Part shown: positions 1-7,334 of the stretch, one piece after another | How the letters are laid out: each line of letters starts with the position of its first letter | Numbering within the stretch: the stretch's first letter is position 1 | Origin: Bacteroidales bacterium | GTDB taxonomy: Bacteria; Bacteroidota; Bacteroidia; Bacteroidales; VadinHA17 | Direction: 5' to 3' | NCBI GenBank assembly: GCA_025455505.1 | Contig: JALOMK010000061.1 | Coordinates: 1 to 11,463, forward strand | DNA length: 11,463 nt | Program-made: the position numbers and the translations under genes | Notes under the pieces: model-generated | Databases searched by the model: none | Seen by the model: only the letters and a program-made list of their open reading frames with translations | Told to the model about the DNA's origin: nothing

Positions 1-1
1 A

Positions 2-55
2 GTGGCCTTCAGGAACAATGTCCGCTCACTCGACATGTCTCTGTTCAAGTTATAG
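2..55 (+). CDS. possible 3' tail of an unidentified gene cut by the window edge
   Basis: Frame 2 is open from the left edge and ends at TAG (53-55), giving VAFRNNVRSLDMSLFKL. The codons (AGG for Arg, AAC, CTC GAC, TTC AAG) resemble the real genes in this window, and the stop falls 28 nt before the chosen upp start. Only 17 codons are visible, so this can be chance, and no family can be assigned. The alternating hydrophobic pattern near the end would suit the last strand of an outer-membrane barrel, but that is speculation. Confidence 0.3.
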   Translation: MAFRNNVRSLDMSLFKL

Positions 56-83
56 TAAAGTCCCACTTCAAAATAATCGCTTC

Positions 84-704
84 ATGCTGCACGTCCTGAA
101 ACACCCCCTGCTTACACATAAGCTTGCCCTGCTACGGCACAGGGATACGACAACAAAAGACTTCAGTGAGACGCTCGAGGAGATAGCAGGGTTGATGGCC
201 TATGAGATCACCCGCGATCTCCCTGTGAAGCCCGTGTCAGTCGAGACGCCGATGGGAATCTGTGAAACCGAGGAACTTGCCGCAGACATAGTTATTGTTC
301 CTGTGCTCAGGGCCGGACTTGGAATGGTCGACGGAATAAGAAACCTGATACCTTCCGCAAGGGTGGGGCATATCGGAATGTACAGGGATCATGTTACCCT
401 GAAACCGATGACTTACTATTCGAAGTTCCCAGAAAATCTTCCGGGTTCAGTTGTATTGCTGCTCGATCCGATGCTGGCTACGGGAGGAAGCTCCAGTGCG
501 GCTATTTCGGTACTTAAGGAGCATGGTGCGAGGACAATAAAGCTTGTCTGCGTTGTAGGAGCTCCGGAAGGAGCAGCGAGAATAGCCGCTGACCATCCTG
601 ATGTACAGGTTTACCTGGCAGGCTACGATGAGAAACTTAATGAGAATGGCTATATTGTTCCCGGCCTGGGAGATGCAGGCGACAGGATATTCGGAACAAA
701 ATAA
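84..704 (+). CDS. upp: uracil phosphoribosyltransferase
   Basis: A cytosolic pyrimidine-salvage enzyme that makes UMP from uracil and PRPP. Starting at the ATG at 84 gives 206 residues, close to the 208 of E. coli Upp, and the N-terminus MLHVLKHPLLTHKLALLR aligns with the family start (KHPLVKHKLGLMR in E. coli). An in-frame ATG at 18 would add 22 residues of cysteine- and serine-rich sequence not found in the family, so I reject it. Diagnostic motifs are VPVLRAGLGMVDG, the PRPP-binding loop LLLDPMLATGGSS, and the C-terminal uracil-binding segment NENGYIVPGLGDAGDRIFGTK with its usual ending. No SD is visible, as is common in Bacteroidota. The next gene begins 78 nt downstream on the same strand, so co-transcription is possible. 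The protein looks complete and active. Confidence 0.96.
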   Translation: MLHVLKHPLLTHKLALLRHRDTTTKDFSETLEEIAGLMAYEITRDLPVKPVSVETPMGICETEELAADIVIVPVLRAGLGMVDGIRNLIPSARVGHIGMYRDHVTLKPMTYYSKFPENLPGSVVLLLDPMLATGGSSSAAISVLKEHGARTIKLVCVVGAPEGAARIAADHPDVQVYLAGYDEKLNENGYIVPGLGDAGDRIFGTK

Positions 705-782
705 CCCCTGCAGGGAAGTTTCCCTCCACCGCAAGAAACTTTACGGATCCCCTGATGTTTATTTACAAGAGAGTGATTTCGA

Positions 783-1550
783 ATGAATGAACCCGGGGTA
801 ATAGAAGTGCGCGATGTATGGAAATCCTTCAGGGCGGTGGAGGCTGTCAAAGGAGTGAGCCTTACAATTCCCAGGGGAAGGTATGTTGCCATCCTCGGAC
901 CCAACGGAGCAGGCAAGACCACACTCGTGGAAATGATCGAAGGCATCCAGAAGCCCGACAAGGGAGAAATTACAATAAAGGGACTTAAATGGAAGGGAAA
1001 CGAGGATCAGCTCCACAGGATAATAGGCCTCTCACTCCAGGAAACCAGGTTTATTGACAAGTTAAGAGTCAGTGAGACTCTTTTGCTCTTTGCAAGGTTT
1101 TTTGACCTGGGCAGGGAAAGGGTTGAAGAAATACTGCATCTGACGGGACTGGCCGAAAAGAAGAAATCATATGTCGTAAACCTTTCGGGAGGCCAGAGGC
1201 AGAGGCTTGCAATTGGCATTGCACTCATAAACAAACCCGAAATACTGCTCCTCGACGAACCAACAACAGGGCTCGATCCAAACGCAAGAAGGGAAATATG
1301 GGATATCCTGAAGCAACTGAAAAAAGATTCAGGGACATCGCTGATTCTTACAACCCATTACATGGAGGAAGCTGAAAACCTCTGCGAATACATTATCATT
1401 ATGGACAGGGGCCGGATACTGATGGAAGGCACGCTTGAACAACTGCTGGAGGCTGCCCCTGAAAGACAGGAATACCGCAGAAAAAGGCTCGATGACCTAT
1501 TTGTTTCACTCACCGGCCGCACCATTGATGATGAAGTGGTTCAGAATTAA
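783..1550 (+). CDS. ABC-2 type exporter, ATP-binding protein
   Basis: The cytoplasmic ATPase subunit (255 aa) of an ABC exporter. All nucleotide-binding motifs are present: Walker A GPNGAGKT at residues 39-46, Q-loop Q86, signature LSGGQ at 134-138, Walker B ILLLDEP at 154-160 with catalytic E159, D-loop GLDP, and H-loop H192 in TTHYMEEAE. The overall pattern matches the DrrA/CcmA/NatA-like ABC-2 ATPases. After the core there is a short charged tail (residues 225-255) typical of drug- or polysaccharide-type exporters. Its 3' end overlaps the permease start by 23 nt, so the two are almost certainly translated together as a 2+2 transporter. The substrate cannot be read from the sequence; there is no polysaccharide-binding C-terminal domain. 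Confidence 0.94.
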   Translation: MNEPGVIEVRDVWKSFRAVEAVKGVSLTIPRGRYVAILGPNGAGKTTLVEMIEGIQKPDKGEITIKGLKWKGNEDQLHRIIGLSLQETRFIDKLRVSETLLLFARFFDLGRERVEEILHLTGLAEKKKSYVVNLSGGQRQRLAIGIALINKPEILLLDEPTTGLDPNARREIWDILKQLKKDSGTSLILTTHYMEEAENLCEYIIIMDRGRILMEGTLEQLLEAAPERQEYRRKRLDDLFVSLTGRTIDDEVVQN

Positions 1551-2649
1551 GCAGCTCTGGCAGCTCACCTCCGCACTTTTCCGTGAGATCATCAGGGAAC
1601 CGGGAGTGCTTTTCTGGGGAATCCTTTTCCCCATTCTGATGTCGCTTGGCCTGGGCCTCGCTTTCACAGGGAAAACAGAATCCACAAGAAAAATAGCAGT
1701 GCTCACCGGCGACAAGGGTTCAATGATCCACAGGCTCCTGGATTCTGAAGCAGAGAGAAATACGGGCACGGAAGGTGCCGGCTGGGACTGGAAATATGAA
1801 ATCCGCGATGAAAGGCTCGGGAATTCGGTTTTCCTGTTCCATATCATGGACTCCACAGAAGGCATGACACTACTGAAGCGGGGAACTGTGAACGTTCTGC
1901 TGACATCTTCAAGGGATTCCGTGGCATACAATTTTGACCCTATGAACTCCGATGCGGAGCTTACATATCTCAAACTTTTAAGCTTCATCGGTAATGAAAA
2001 TAAATCCGCAGAGCATGACAACAGTTATATTAAACCACTCACTGTAACAGGAACAAGGTACATAGATTTTCTTGTGCCTGGCCTGATAACCCTTGGGGTA
2101 ATGATGTCATGCATGTGGGGCATCAGCTACGGAATAATTGAAAAGCGCTCCAAGAAGCTGCTGAGAAGACTCGTTGCAACTCCCATGAAAAAATCACATT
2201 TCCTGATTGCTCTGATTACCGTAAGGGTGACAATGAACTTCATTGAATCTGCAGTTCTGATAGTATTCGCCCTGCTTGCCTTCGATATGTCAATACAGGG
2301 AGACATTTCCGCCCTTGTAATGCTCTATATAGCCGGGAATATTGCATTTTCAGGCATGGCAATCCTTGTTTCATCGCACACATCCAATACTGAGGTCGGC
2401 AACGGACTCATAAACTTTGTCGTCACTCCCATGATGGTCCTCTCGGGGATCTTCTTCAGCTACCAGAATTTTCCTGAATGGAGCCTGCCCTTTATAAGGA
2501 ACCTTCCTCTTACAACCCTTACCGATGGTATCCGCAGCATCTTCAATGAGGGAGCAGGCTTTGCAGAGGTGATGTTGCCTGCATTCATCCTGACTGCAAC
2601 GGGCCTTGTCTTTTTCGCCGCCGGGCTGAAGGTGTTCAAATGGCACTGA
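1528..2649 (+). CDS. ABC-2 type exporter, permease subunit
   Basis: The membrane subunit partnered with the preceding ATPase. I start it at the tandem ATGs at 1528/1531 (MMKWFRIKQLWQL), giving 373 aa. The open frame extends back to 1435, but those 31 residues are read out of frame over the ATPase gene and look non-native. The layout is one N-terminal membrane segment (about 27-46), a soluble, presumably extracytoplasmic, domain of about 130 residues (47-178), then five membrane segments (roughly 179-202, 225-252, 257-282, 293-311, 348-366). The loop EKRSKKLLRRLVATPMKKSH between segments 2 and 3 is the typical ABC-2 coupling region (VATPM). This one-plus-five layout with a large loop matches the ABC2_membrane_3/YhhJ-like class. 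Substrate unknown; export of a drug, lipid or small metabolite is inferred from the family only. Confidence 0.92.
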   Translation: MMKWFRIKQLWQLTSALFREIIREPGVLFWGILFPILMSLGLGLAFTGKTESTRKIAVLTGDKGSMIHRLLDSEAERNTGTEGAGWDWKYEIRDERLGNSVFLFHIMDSTEGMTLLKRGTVNVLLTSSRDSVAYNFDPMNSDAELTYLKLLSFIGNENKSAEHDNSYIKPLTVTGTRYIDFLVPGLITLGVMMSCMWGISYGIIEKRSKKLLRRLVATPMKKSHFLIALITVRVTMNFIESAVLIVFALLAFDMSIQGDISALVMLYIAGNIAFSGMAILVSSHTSNTEVGNGLINFVVTPMMVLSGIFFSYQNFPEWSLPFIRNLPLTTLTDGIRSIFNEGAGFAEVMLPAFILTATGLVFFAAGLKVFKWH

Positions 2650-2702
2650 CAACAATGCAGCGTTTCATAATTTTCTCTGTCTTTATTCAGTAGAAATTCA
2701 GT

Positions 2703-3446
2703 ATGAAACAAATAAATATGGAAATGAAAACACCCAGATTATTAACTACAGCCGTATTGCTGACACTCTTCCTGGCATCAGCATCAGCGCAGTTCAACAG
2801 GACAGTATATGGCAGCGGAAAAGTTGTTACAAAAGACAGGCAGGCCGGTTCATTCAGCGAACTGAAGGTCAGCTCCGGCATCGATGTATTCCTGAGGCAG
2901 GGCGCAAGCGAATCGATAAAAGTTGAAGCCGACGATAACCTTCACGAGTACATACTTACAGAGATAAGGAACGGGGCGCTTAACGTGTATTCAGACAATG
3001 TGAACATCAGGAAGGCTGAGAAGCAGAGAGTGTATGTAACAATGAAGGATATAAGCAGGATCACAGTGTCGAGTGCAGGGGATGTTGTCGGTGAATCACC
3101 CGTCAGGGCCGGGAACCTGAAGATCAACGTCAGCAGCGCCGGAGACGTCAGGCTGGAGGTTTACACGAAGGACCTTGAGATCGACATAAGCAGTTCAGGA
3201 AACGTTACTCTTACGGGAGAATCTGACATAATGGAGGCAGACCTGAGCAGTGCCGGCGACCTTAACGCCTGGGACCTTAAGGTCAGGGAAGCGGATCTTT
3301 CAGTTTCAAGCGCAGGGGATGCGAATGTAAATGTTTCTGAAAGGCTTACAGCCAGGGCCTCGAGCGCTGGGGATATTAACTATACTGGAAACCCGAAGTT
3401 CCTCGATGCGCACTCTTCAAGCGCCGGAGGGATTCACAGGAAGTAG
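2703..3446 (+). CDS. secreted GIN-domain (DUF2807) protein
   Basis: An exported protein of 247 aa from the first ATG; in-frame ATGs at 2718 and 2724 are equally plausible starts. The hydrophobic stretch LLTTAVLLTLFLASASA is a type I signal peptide with likely cleavage at ASA|Q30, placing the protein in the periplasm or outside the cell. The mature part matches the 'head GIN domain' family: the opening FSELKVSSGIDVFLRQG and KVEADDNLHEYI are characteristic. It continues as a right-handed beta-helix-like series of seven SSAGD turns. No enzyme motif is visible, and the family has no firm function (adhesion or cell-surface roles have been proposed). It lies 53 nt after the ABC permease on the same strand and is closed by the terminator at 3476-3509, so it may be the last gene of that transcript. 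Confidence 0.9.
   Translation: MKQINMEMKTPRLLTTAVLLTLFLASASAQFNRTVYGSGKVVTKDRQAGSFSELKVSSGIDVFLRQGASESIKVEADDNLHEYILTEIRNGALNVYSDNVNIRKAEKQRVYVTMKDISRITVSSAGDVVGESPVRAGNLKINVSSAGDVRLEVYTKDLEIDISSSGNVTLTGESDIMEADLSSAGDLNAWDLKVREADLSVSSAGDANVNVSERLTARASSAGDINYTGNPKFLDAHSSSAGGIHRK
3069..3434 (+). repeat. seven-fold SSAGD protein repeat in the GIN-domain gene
   Basis: The encoded motif S-S-(A/S)-G-(D/N/G) begins at residues 123, 144, 163, 182, 202, 220 and 239, a period of 18-21 residues that fits successive turns of a beta-helix. The serine codons swap between the TCN and AGY families from copy to copy (for example TCGAGT, AGCAGC, TCAAGC). The repeat is therefore kept by selection on the protein and is not a recent DNA duplication. 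Confidence 0.85.
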
Positions 3447-3475
3447 TGTCACATCAATATATACAATTCCTATTT

Positions 3476-3509
3476 AATGGGCTGCACAAATCAGGTGCAG
3501 CCCATTTTT
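3476..3509 (+). terminator. rho-independent terminator after the GIN-domain gene
   Basis: A perfect 12-bp stem (3476-3487 with 3495-3506, core GGGCTGCAC/GTGCAGCCC) encloses a 7-nt loop, AAATCAG, and is followed at once by a T run (3505-3509). It starts 29 nt after the stop at 3446 and precedes pgi, so it separates two plus-strand transcription units. Confidence 0.9.
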
Positions 3510-3558
3510 ATTAACTTTACATTGAATTCAAACAGCGATTATCATAATAATAAATAAG

Positions 3559-4899
3559 ATGAAAGAAAAGCTTTCCTTAAACCTTAAACACACTGCCGGA
3601 TTTGTGTCAATGGAAGAGATCCTTGCCCTCGCACATCAGTCGGTAAGGCACCTTGATGCACTTAATTCCGGAAGCGGAGCCGGAAGCGACTTCCTTGGCT
3701 GGCTCTCGCTGCCCGATGATATAGCACCACAGCTTGACAGGATTGAAAAAACTGCAAAACACCTGAGATCGGTCTCCGGCACCACGGTTGTAATCGGTAT
3801 TGGCGGGTCGTACCTCGGATCAAGGGCCGTAATTGAAGCATTGTCGCACTCCTTCAGGCAGCAGGGAAAAGACAAACAACATGATATCATATTTGCCGGG
3901 CAGAACATATGCGAGGATTACCTTGCTGACCTCCTTGACGTTCTCGACGGAAGGGAATATTCTATTGTGGTTATTTCTAAGTCGGGGACAACAACAGAAC
4001 CGGCAATTGCCTTCAGGATAATAAGGGATCATCTCGAGAAAAAGGCAGGAAAGGCCAGGGCAGCCGACAGGATAATAGCAATCACAGATGAAAAAAAGGG
4101 AGCGCTCAGGACTATGGCCGAAACAAACGGTTACGAAACCTTCGTTATCCCCGACAACATCGGGGGAAGGTATTCCGTGCTGTCGCCTGTAGGACTCCTG
4201 CCGATAGCACTTGCCGGTTTCAACATCAGGGCCCTCGTGAACGGTGCGAAAACAATGGAGCTCCTGACGCGCAACAACAGGAATGCCGATACAAACCCCG
4301 CGCTTCTCTATGCCGCGGCAAGGAACCTGCTTCTTAAGGAGGGGAAAAATATCGAGATAATGGTCAATTTCACTCCCAAACTGCACTATATGACCGAATG
4401 GTGGAAACAACTATACGGTGAAAGCGAAGGGAAGGAAGGAAAGGGCATATACCCCTCATCAGCAGACCTTACAACCGACCTCCATTCTCTCGGGCAGTAC
4501 ATACAGGAGGGACAGAGGAACCTCTTCGAAACAATAATCTCTGTCAGGAATCCTTCAAGGAAACTCGAGATCCCCACCGCTAAGGACGACTCGGACCAGC
4601 TTAATTATCTTGCCGGGAAAAGGCTTTCCGAAGTTAACTATAATGCAGAGCTTGGAACAACACTTGCACACAGCGACGGAAAAGTTCCGATAATTACATT
4701 CAGTATCCCGGAGCTTAACGAGCAATACCTGGGTGAAATGATATATTTATTTGAGCTTGCATGCGCCGTAAGCGGGTACATACTCGATGTGAATCCCTTC
4801 GACCAGCCGGGAGTGGAAGCGTATAAAACAAACATGTTCGCCCTGCTGAACAAACCCGGGTATGAGGAAGCGGCAAAGAAAATAAGGACACGAATCTGA
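3559..4899 (+). CDS. pgi: glucose-6-phosphate isomerase
   Basis: A cytosolic glycolytic/gluconeogenic enzyme interconverting glucose 6-phosphate and fructose 6-phosphate. At 446 aa it belongs to the short class found in Firmicutes and Bacteroidota, not the ~550-aa proteobacterial/eukaryotic class. Motifs in order: VVIGIGGSYLGSRAVIEAL (77-95), the phosphate-binding VVISKSGTTTEPAIAF (137-152), GGRYSVLSPVGLLP (202-215), WWKQLYGESEGKEGKG (281-296), DLHSLGQYIQEG (307-318) and EAYKTNMFALL (420-430). By alignment with the Bacillus-type enzyme (E290, H311, K425) the catalytic residues are E288, H309 and K423, all present at a constant offset. The start has no SD but lies in an AT-rich leader (AATAATAAATAAG). 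It follows the terminator at 3476, so it should have its own promoter, and it is 36 nt upstream of the GH3 gene. Confidence 0.97.
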   Translation: MKEKLSLNLKHTAGFVSMEEILALAHQSVRHLDALNSGSGAGSDFLGWLSLPDDIAPQLDRIEKTAKHLRSVSGTTVVIGIGGSYLGSRAVIEALSHSFRQQGKDKQHDIIFAGQNICEDYLADLLDVLDGREYSIVVISKSGTTTEPAIAFRIIRDHLEKKAGKARAADRIIAITDEKKGALRTMAETNGYETFVIPDNIGGRYSVLSPVGLLPIALAGFNIRALVNGAKTMELLTRNNRNADTNPALLYAAARNLLLKEGKNIEIMVNFTPKLHYMTEWWKQLYGESEGKEGKGIYPSSADLTTDLHSLGQYIQEGQRNLFETIISVRNPSRKLEIPTAKDDSDQLNYLAGKRLSEVNYNAELGTTLAHSDGKVPIITFSIPELNEQYLGEMIYLFELACAVSGYILDVNPFDQPGVEAYKTNMFALLNKPGYEEAAKKIRTRI

Positions 4900-4935
4900 T
4901 CGCGATACAAACCAGCAATAAACAATACTTACGAA

Positions 4936-7263
4936 ATGAAAAAGAGTATATCATTTGCCGGCGCTTCAATGCTGGCAATCCTGCTGCTTCTCCCCGGCTG
5001 TAAAAAATGGACAGAAAACGGAACAGGTTCCCTGAGAATAGTGACAAACAAGGGAGGGCAGACCCTGGGCTATGACACTGCATCAGGAATCAGGATACTT
5101 ACAGTGAGCGGGCTGGCATTCAAGGACCTTAACAGGAACAATGAGCTCGACCTGTATGAAGACTGGAGGCTGCCTGCTGATGAAAGGGCAAGGGACCTGG
5201 CTTCACAAATGTCGGTTGAGCAGATTGCCGGACTGATGCTCTACAGTGCACACCAGTCAATACCGTCTGGCAGCACCCGCTTCGGATCAAGTACATACAA
5301 CGGGAAGCCATTCGCGGAAAGCGGTGCAGACGCTTCTGACCTGAGCGATCAGCAGATGCAGTTCCTCACTAAGGACAACCTGCGCCATGTCCTGATCACC
5401 TCGGTTAAGGATCCTGAGACGGCTGCAAAGTGGAACAACAAGATGCAGGCACTGTGCGAAGGCACAGGACTGGGCATTCCTGCAAACAACAGCTCCGACC
5501 CCAGGCACCGCTCGGTATCTGACGCAGAATATAATACAGGGTCTGCCGGTCAGATTTCAATGTGGCCGGGATCGCTTGGAATGGCTGCCTCCTTCGACCC
5601 GGAACTTGTTCTGAACTTTGGCAGCATTGCGGCCAGGGAATACAGGGCTCTTGGAATTACAACAGCCCTCTCGCCGCAGATCGACATAGCAACAGAACCC
5701 CGCTGGAGCAGGGTAAACGGAACTTTTGGAGAGAGCCCTCTCCTCTCAGCCGATATGGCTAGAGCCTATGTCGACGGTTTCCAGACATCGCCTGAAGACA
5801 AGGTTATAGCCGGGGGATGGGGCTATTCAAGCGTGAATGCAATGATTAAGCACTGGCCGGGAGGAGGACCGGGGGAAGGCGGACGGGATGCTCACTTCTC
5901 ATATGGCAAATACGCCGTTTACCCGGGAAACAACTTCGCGGAACATCTGATCCCTTTCACAGAAGGTGCTTTTAAACTGACAGGACCAACCACAATGGCA
6001 TCGGCCGTAATGCCTTATTATACAATATCTTACGGCATTGACACCAGGAATAATGAAAACGTCGGCAACAGTTTCAGCAGCTACATAATCAATGACATGC
6101 TCAGGGGTGAATACGGATACGACGGTGTGGTATGCACCGACTGGGGTGTTACAAAGGACCTGACGGCAGTTGACGGATTCGGCACTACTCCATGGGGTGC
6201 AGAAAAGCTTACTGTTGCCGAAAGACATTACAGGATTATGATGGCCGGAGTAGACCAGTTTGGCGGGAACAACGACGCCGGCCCTGTGATTGAGGCTTAC
6301 AATATGGGCGTGAAGGAGCATGGTGAGGAGTTCATGAGAAAAAGAATGGAACTTACAGCCGTCAGGCTGCTCAGGAATATCTTCAGGGTCGGGCTTTTCG
6401 AGAATCCCTATCTCGACATCGACGAGACCGCAGCAATAGTGGGCAATGAGCAATTCATGAAAGCCGGATATGAGGCCCAGCTTAAGTCTGTTGTGATGCT
6501 GAAAAACAAGGGAAAGGTACTCCCTGCCGCCAGGAATCTTAAGGTTTATGTTCCCCGGAAACACACACCTGCACGTGTTGACATGTTCAGGGGCGAGATC
6601 CCGGAATCGTACGAATATCCTGTAAACATAGAAACTGTAAAGAAATACTTCAGTGTCACTGATAATCCGGAAGAGGCTGACCTGGCACTTGTTTTCATCG
6701 AGAGCCCTTCTGGAGGGACAGGATACAGCAGGGCCGATATCGCCAGGAAAGGAACAGGTTATGTTCCGGTTTCGCTCCAGTATCTTCCCTATACTGCAAA
6801 GGATGCCCGTGATCCAAGCCTTGCAGGCGGCGATCCCCTCGAATCCTTTATAAACAGAACCTACAGGGGAAAAAGCGTTACATCTTCAAACGAAAATGAC
6901 CTGAAGATGGTACTCGACACAAGAAAGGCTATGAAATCGAAGCCGGTGATTGTCTCTGTAGTTTTATCAAAACCGATGATATTCAGCGAATTCGAGAAGG
7001 AAGCAGATGCCATCCTCCTCAATTTCAACGTACAGGACCAGGCAATGCTTGATATCATAACAGGTGCCGCCGAACCATCGGGGCTGTTGCCGCTGCAGAT
7101 GCCATCGGACATGAAGACTGTTGAGACTCAGAATGAGGATGTGCCCTTCGATATGGCATGCCACACTGACAGCGAAGGAAACATCTATGACTTTGGCTTC
7201 GGACTCAACTGGAACGGGGTTATAAGTGACGGCAGGGCCGCAAGGTACAGGCCCTCGAAATAA
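4936..7263 (+). CDS. glycoside hydrolase family 3 lipoprotein (beta-glucosidase-like)
   Basis: A predicted exo-acting beta-glycosidase of 775 aa. The N-terminus is a type II signal peptide with lipobox LLPG|C22, so the protein is a lipoprotein. Residues 64-75 (DLNRNNELDLYE) form an EF-hand-type calcium loop with ligands at positions 1, 3, 5, 9 and 12, followed by the GH3 opening DWRLPADERARDLASQMS. The (beta/alpha)8 domain runs to about 500, with substrate-binding KHWPG at K305-H306 and nucleophile D402 in YDGVVCTDWG. The alpha/beta sandwich domain follows (about 515-760), containing ALVFIES, where E589 might serve as acid/base, and DFGFGLNW near the end. Typical of GH3 enzymes in Bacteroidota; the exact substrate (beta-glucoside, cellodextrin, xyloside) cannot be told. 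It probably shares a transcript with pgi. No SusC/SusD pair is in view, so this is not a full polysaccharide-utilisation locus. Confidence 0.92.
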   Translation: MKKSISFAGASMLAILLLLPGCKKWTENGTGSLRIVTNKGGQTLGYDTASGIRILTVSGLAFKDLNRNNELDLYEDWRLPADERARDLASQMSVEQIAGLMLYSAHQSIPSGSTRFGSSTYNGKPFAESGADASDLSDQQMQFLTKDNLRHVLITSVKDPETAAKWNNKMQALCEGTGLGIPANNSSDPRHRSVSDAEYNTGSAGQISMWPGSLGMAASFDPELVLNFGSIAAREYRALGITTALSPQIDIATEPRWSRVNGTFGESPLLSADMARAYVDGFQTSPEDKVIAGGWGYSSVNAMIKHWPGGGPGEGGRDAHFSYGKYAVYPGNNFAEHLIPFTEGAFKLTGPTTMASAVMPYYTISYGIDTRNNENVGNSFSSYIINDMLRGEYGYDGVVCTDWGVTKDLTAVDGFGTTPWGAEKLTVAERHYRIMMAGVDQFGGNNDAGPVIEAYNMGVKEHGEEFMRKRMELTAVRLLRNIFRVGLFENPYLDIDETAAIVGNEQFMKAGYEAQLKSVVMLKNKGKVLPAARNLKVYVPRKHTPARVDMFRGEIPESYEYPVNIETVKKYFSVTDNPEEADLALVFIESPSGGTGYSRADIARKGTGYVPVSLQYLPYTAKDARDPSLAGGDPLESFINRTYRGKSVTSSNENDLKMVLDTRKAMKSKPVIVSVVLSKPMIFSEFEKEADAILLNFNVQDQAMLDIITGAAEPSGLLPLQMPSDMKTVETQNEDVPFDMACHTDSEGNIYDFGFGLNWNGVISDGRAARYRPSK

Positions 7264-7271
7264 AAACAGAA

Positions 7272-7308
7272 GAGCGCAGGGCGATTCTGAAACCTGATCC
7301 CTGCGCTC
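7272..7308. terminator. hairpin between convergent genes, probably a bidirectional terminator
   Basis: A perfect 10-bp GC-rich stem (7272-7281 GAGCGCAGGG with 7299-7308) has a 17-nt loop and sits between the GH3 stop (7263) and the stop of the minus-strand gene (7335). Read on the minus strand it is followed after four bases by TTTTT, so it fits an intrinsic terminator for the COG2403-type gene. On the plus strand no T run follows, so termination of the GH3 transcript there is less certain. Confidence 0.65.
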
Positions 7309-7334
7309 CTGATGTATAATCCTTATTCAGGCAG

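Noticed and set aside
18..83. Extended start for upp at ATG 18.
   Set aside because: The extra 22 residues (MSAHSTCLCSSYS...) have no counterpart in Upp proteins, and the same bases may encode the tail of an upstream gene in frame 2; the ATG at 84 gives the family length.
716..741. Inverted repeat AAGTTTC/GAAACTT between upp and the ABC ATPase.
   Set aside because: A 7-bp AT-rich stem with a 12-nt loop and no following T run; too weak to call a terminator or operator.
1435..1527. Extended start for the ABC permease at 1435.
   Set aside because: These 31 codons lie out of frame over the ATPase gene and look non-native; MMKW at 1528 gives the usual short overlap and a standard ABC-2 N-terminus.
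3512..3519. TAACTTTA upstream of pgi and TAATTTTC at 2668-2675 as Bacteroidota -7 boxes.
   Set aside because: Each matches TAnnTTTG at only five of the six fixed positions and lacks a -33 partner; such matches are common in AT-rich spacers.
3820..4410. A 196-codon minus-strand ORF inside pgi, and a 221-codon one inside GH3 (5899-6564).
   Set aside because: Both are antisense shadows of strongly conserved genes, with cysteine/histidine-rich low-likelihood protein sequence.
4936..7263. A full polysaccharide-utilisation locus around the GH3 gene.
   Set aside because: No SusC/SusD pair, sugar transporter, anti-sigma or hybrid two-component gene is in the window; the neighbours are pgi and a convergent COG2403-type gene.
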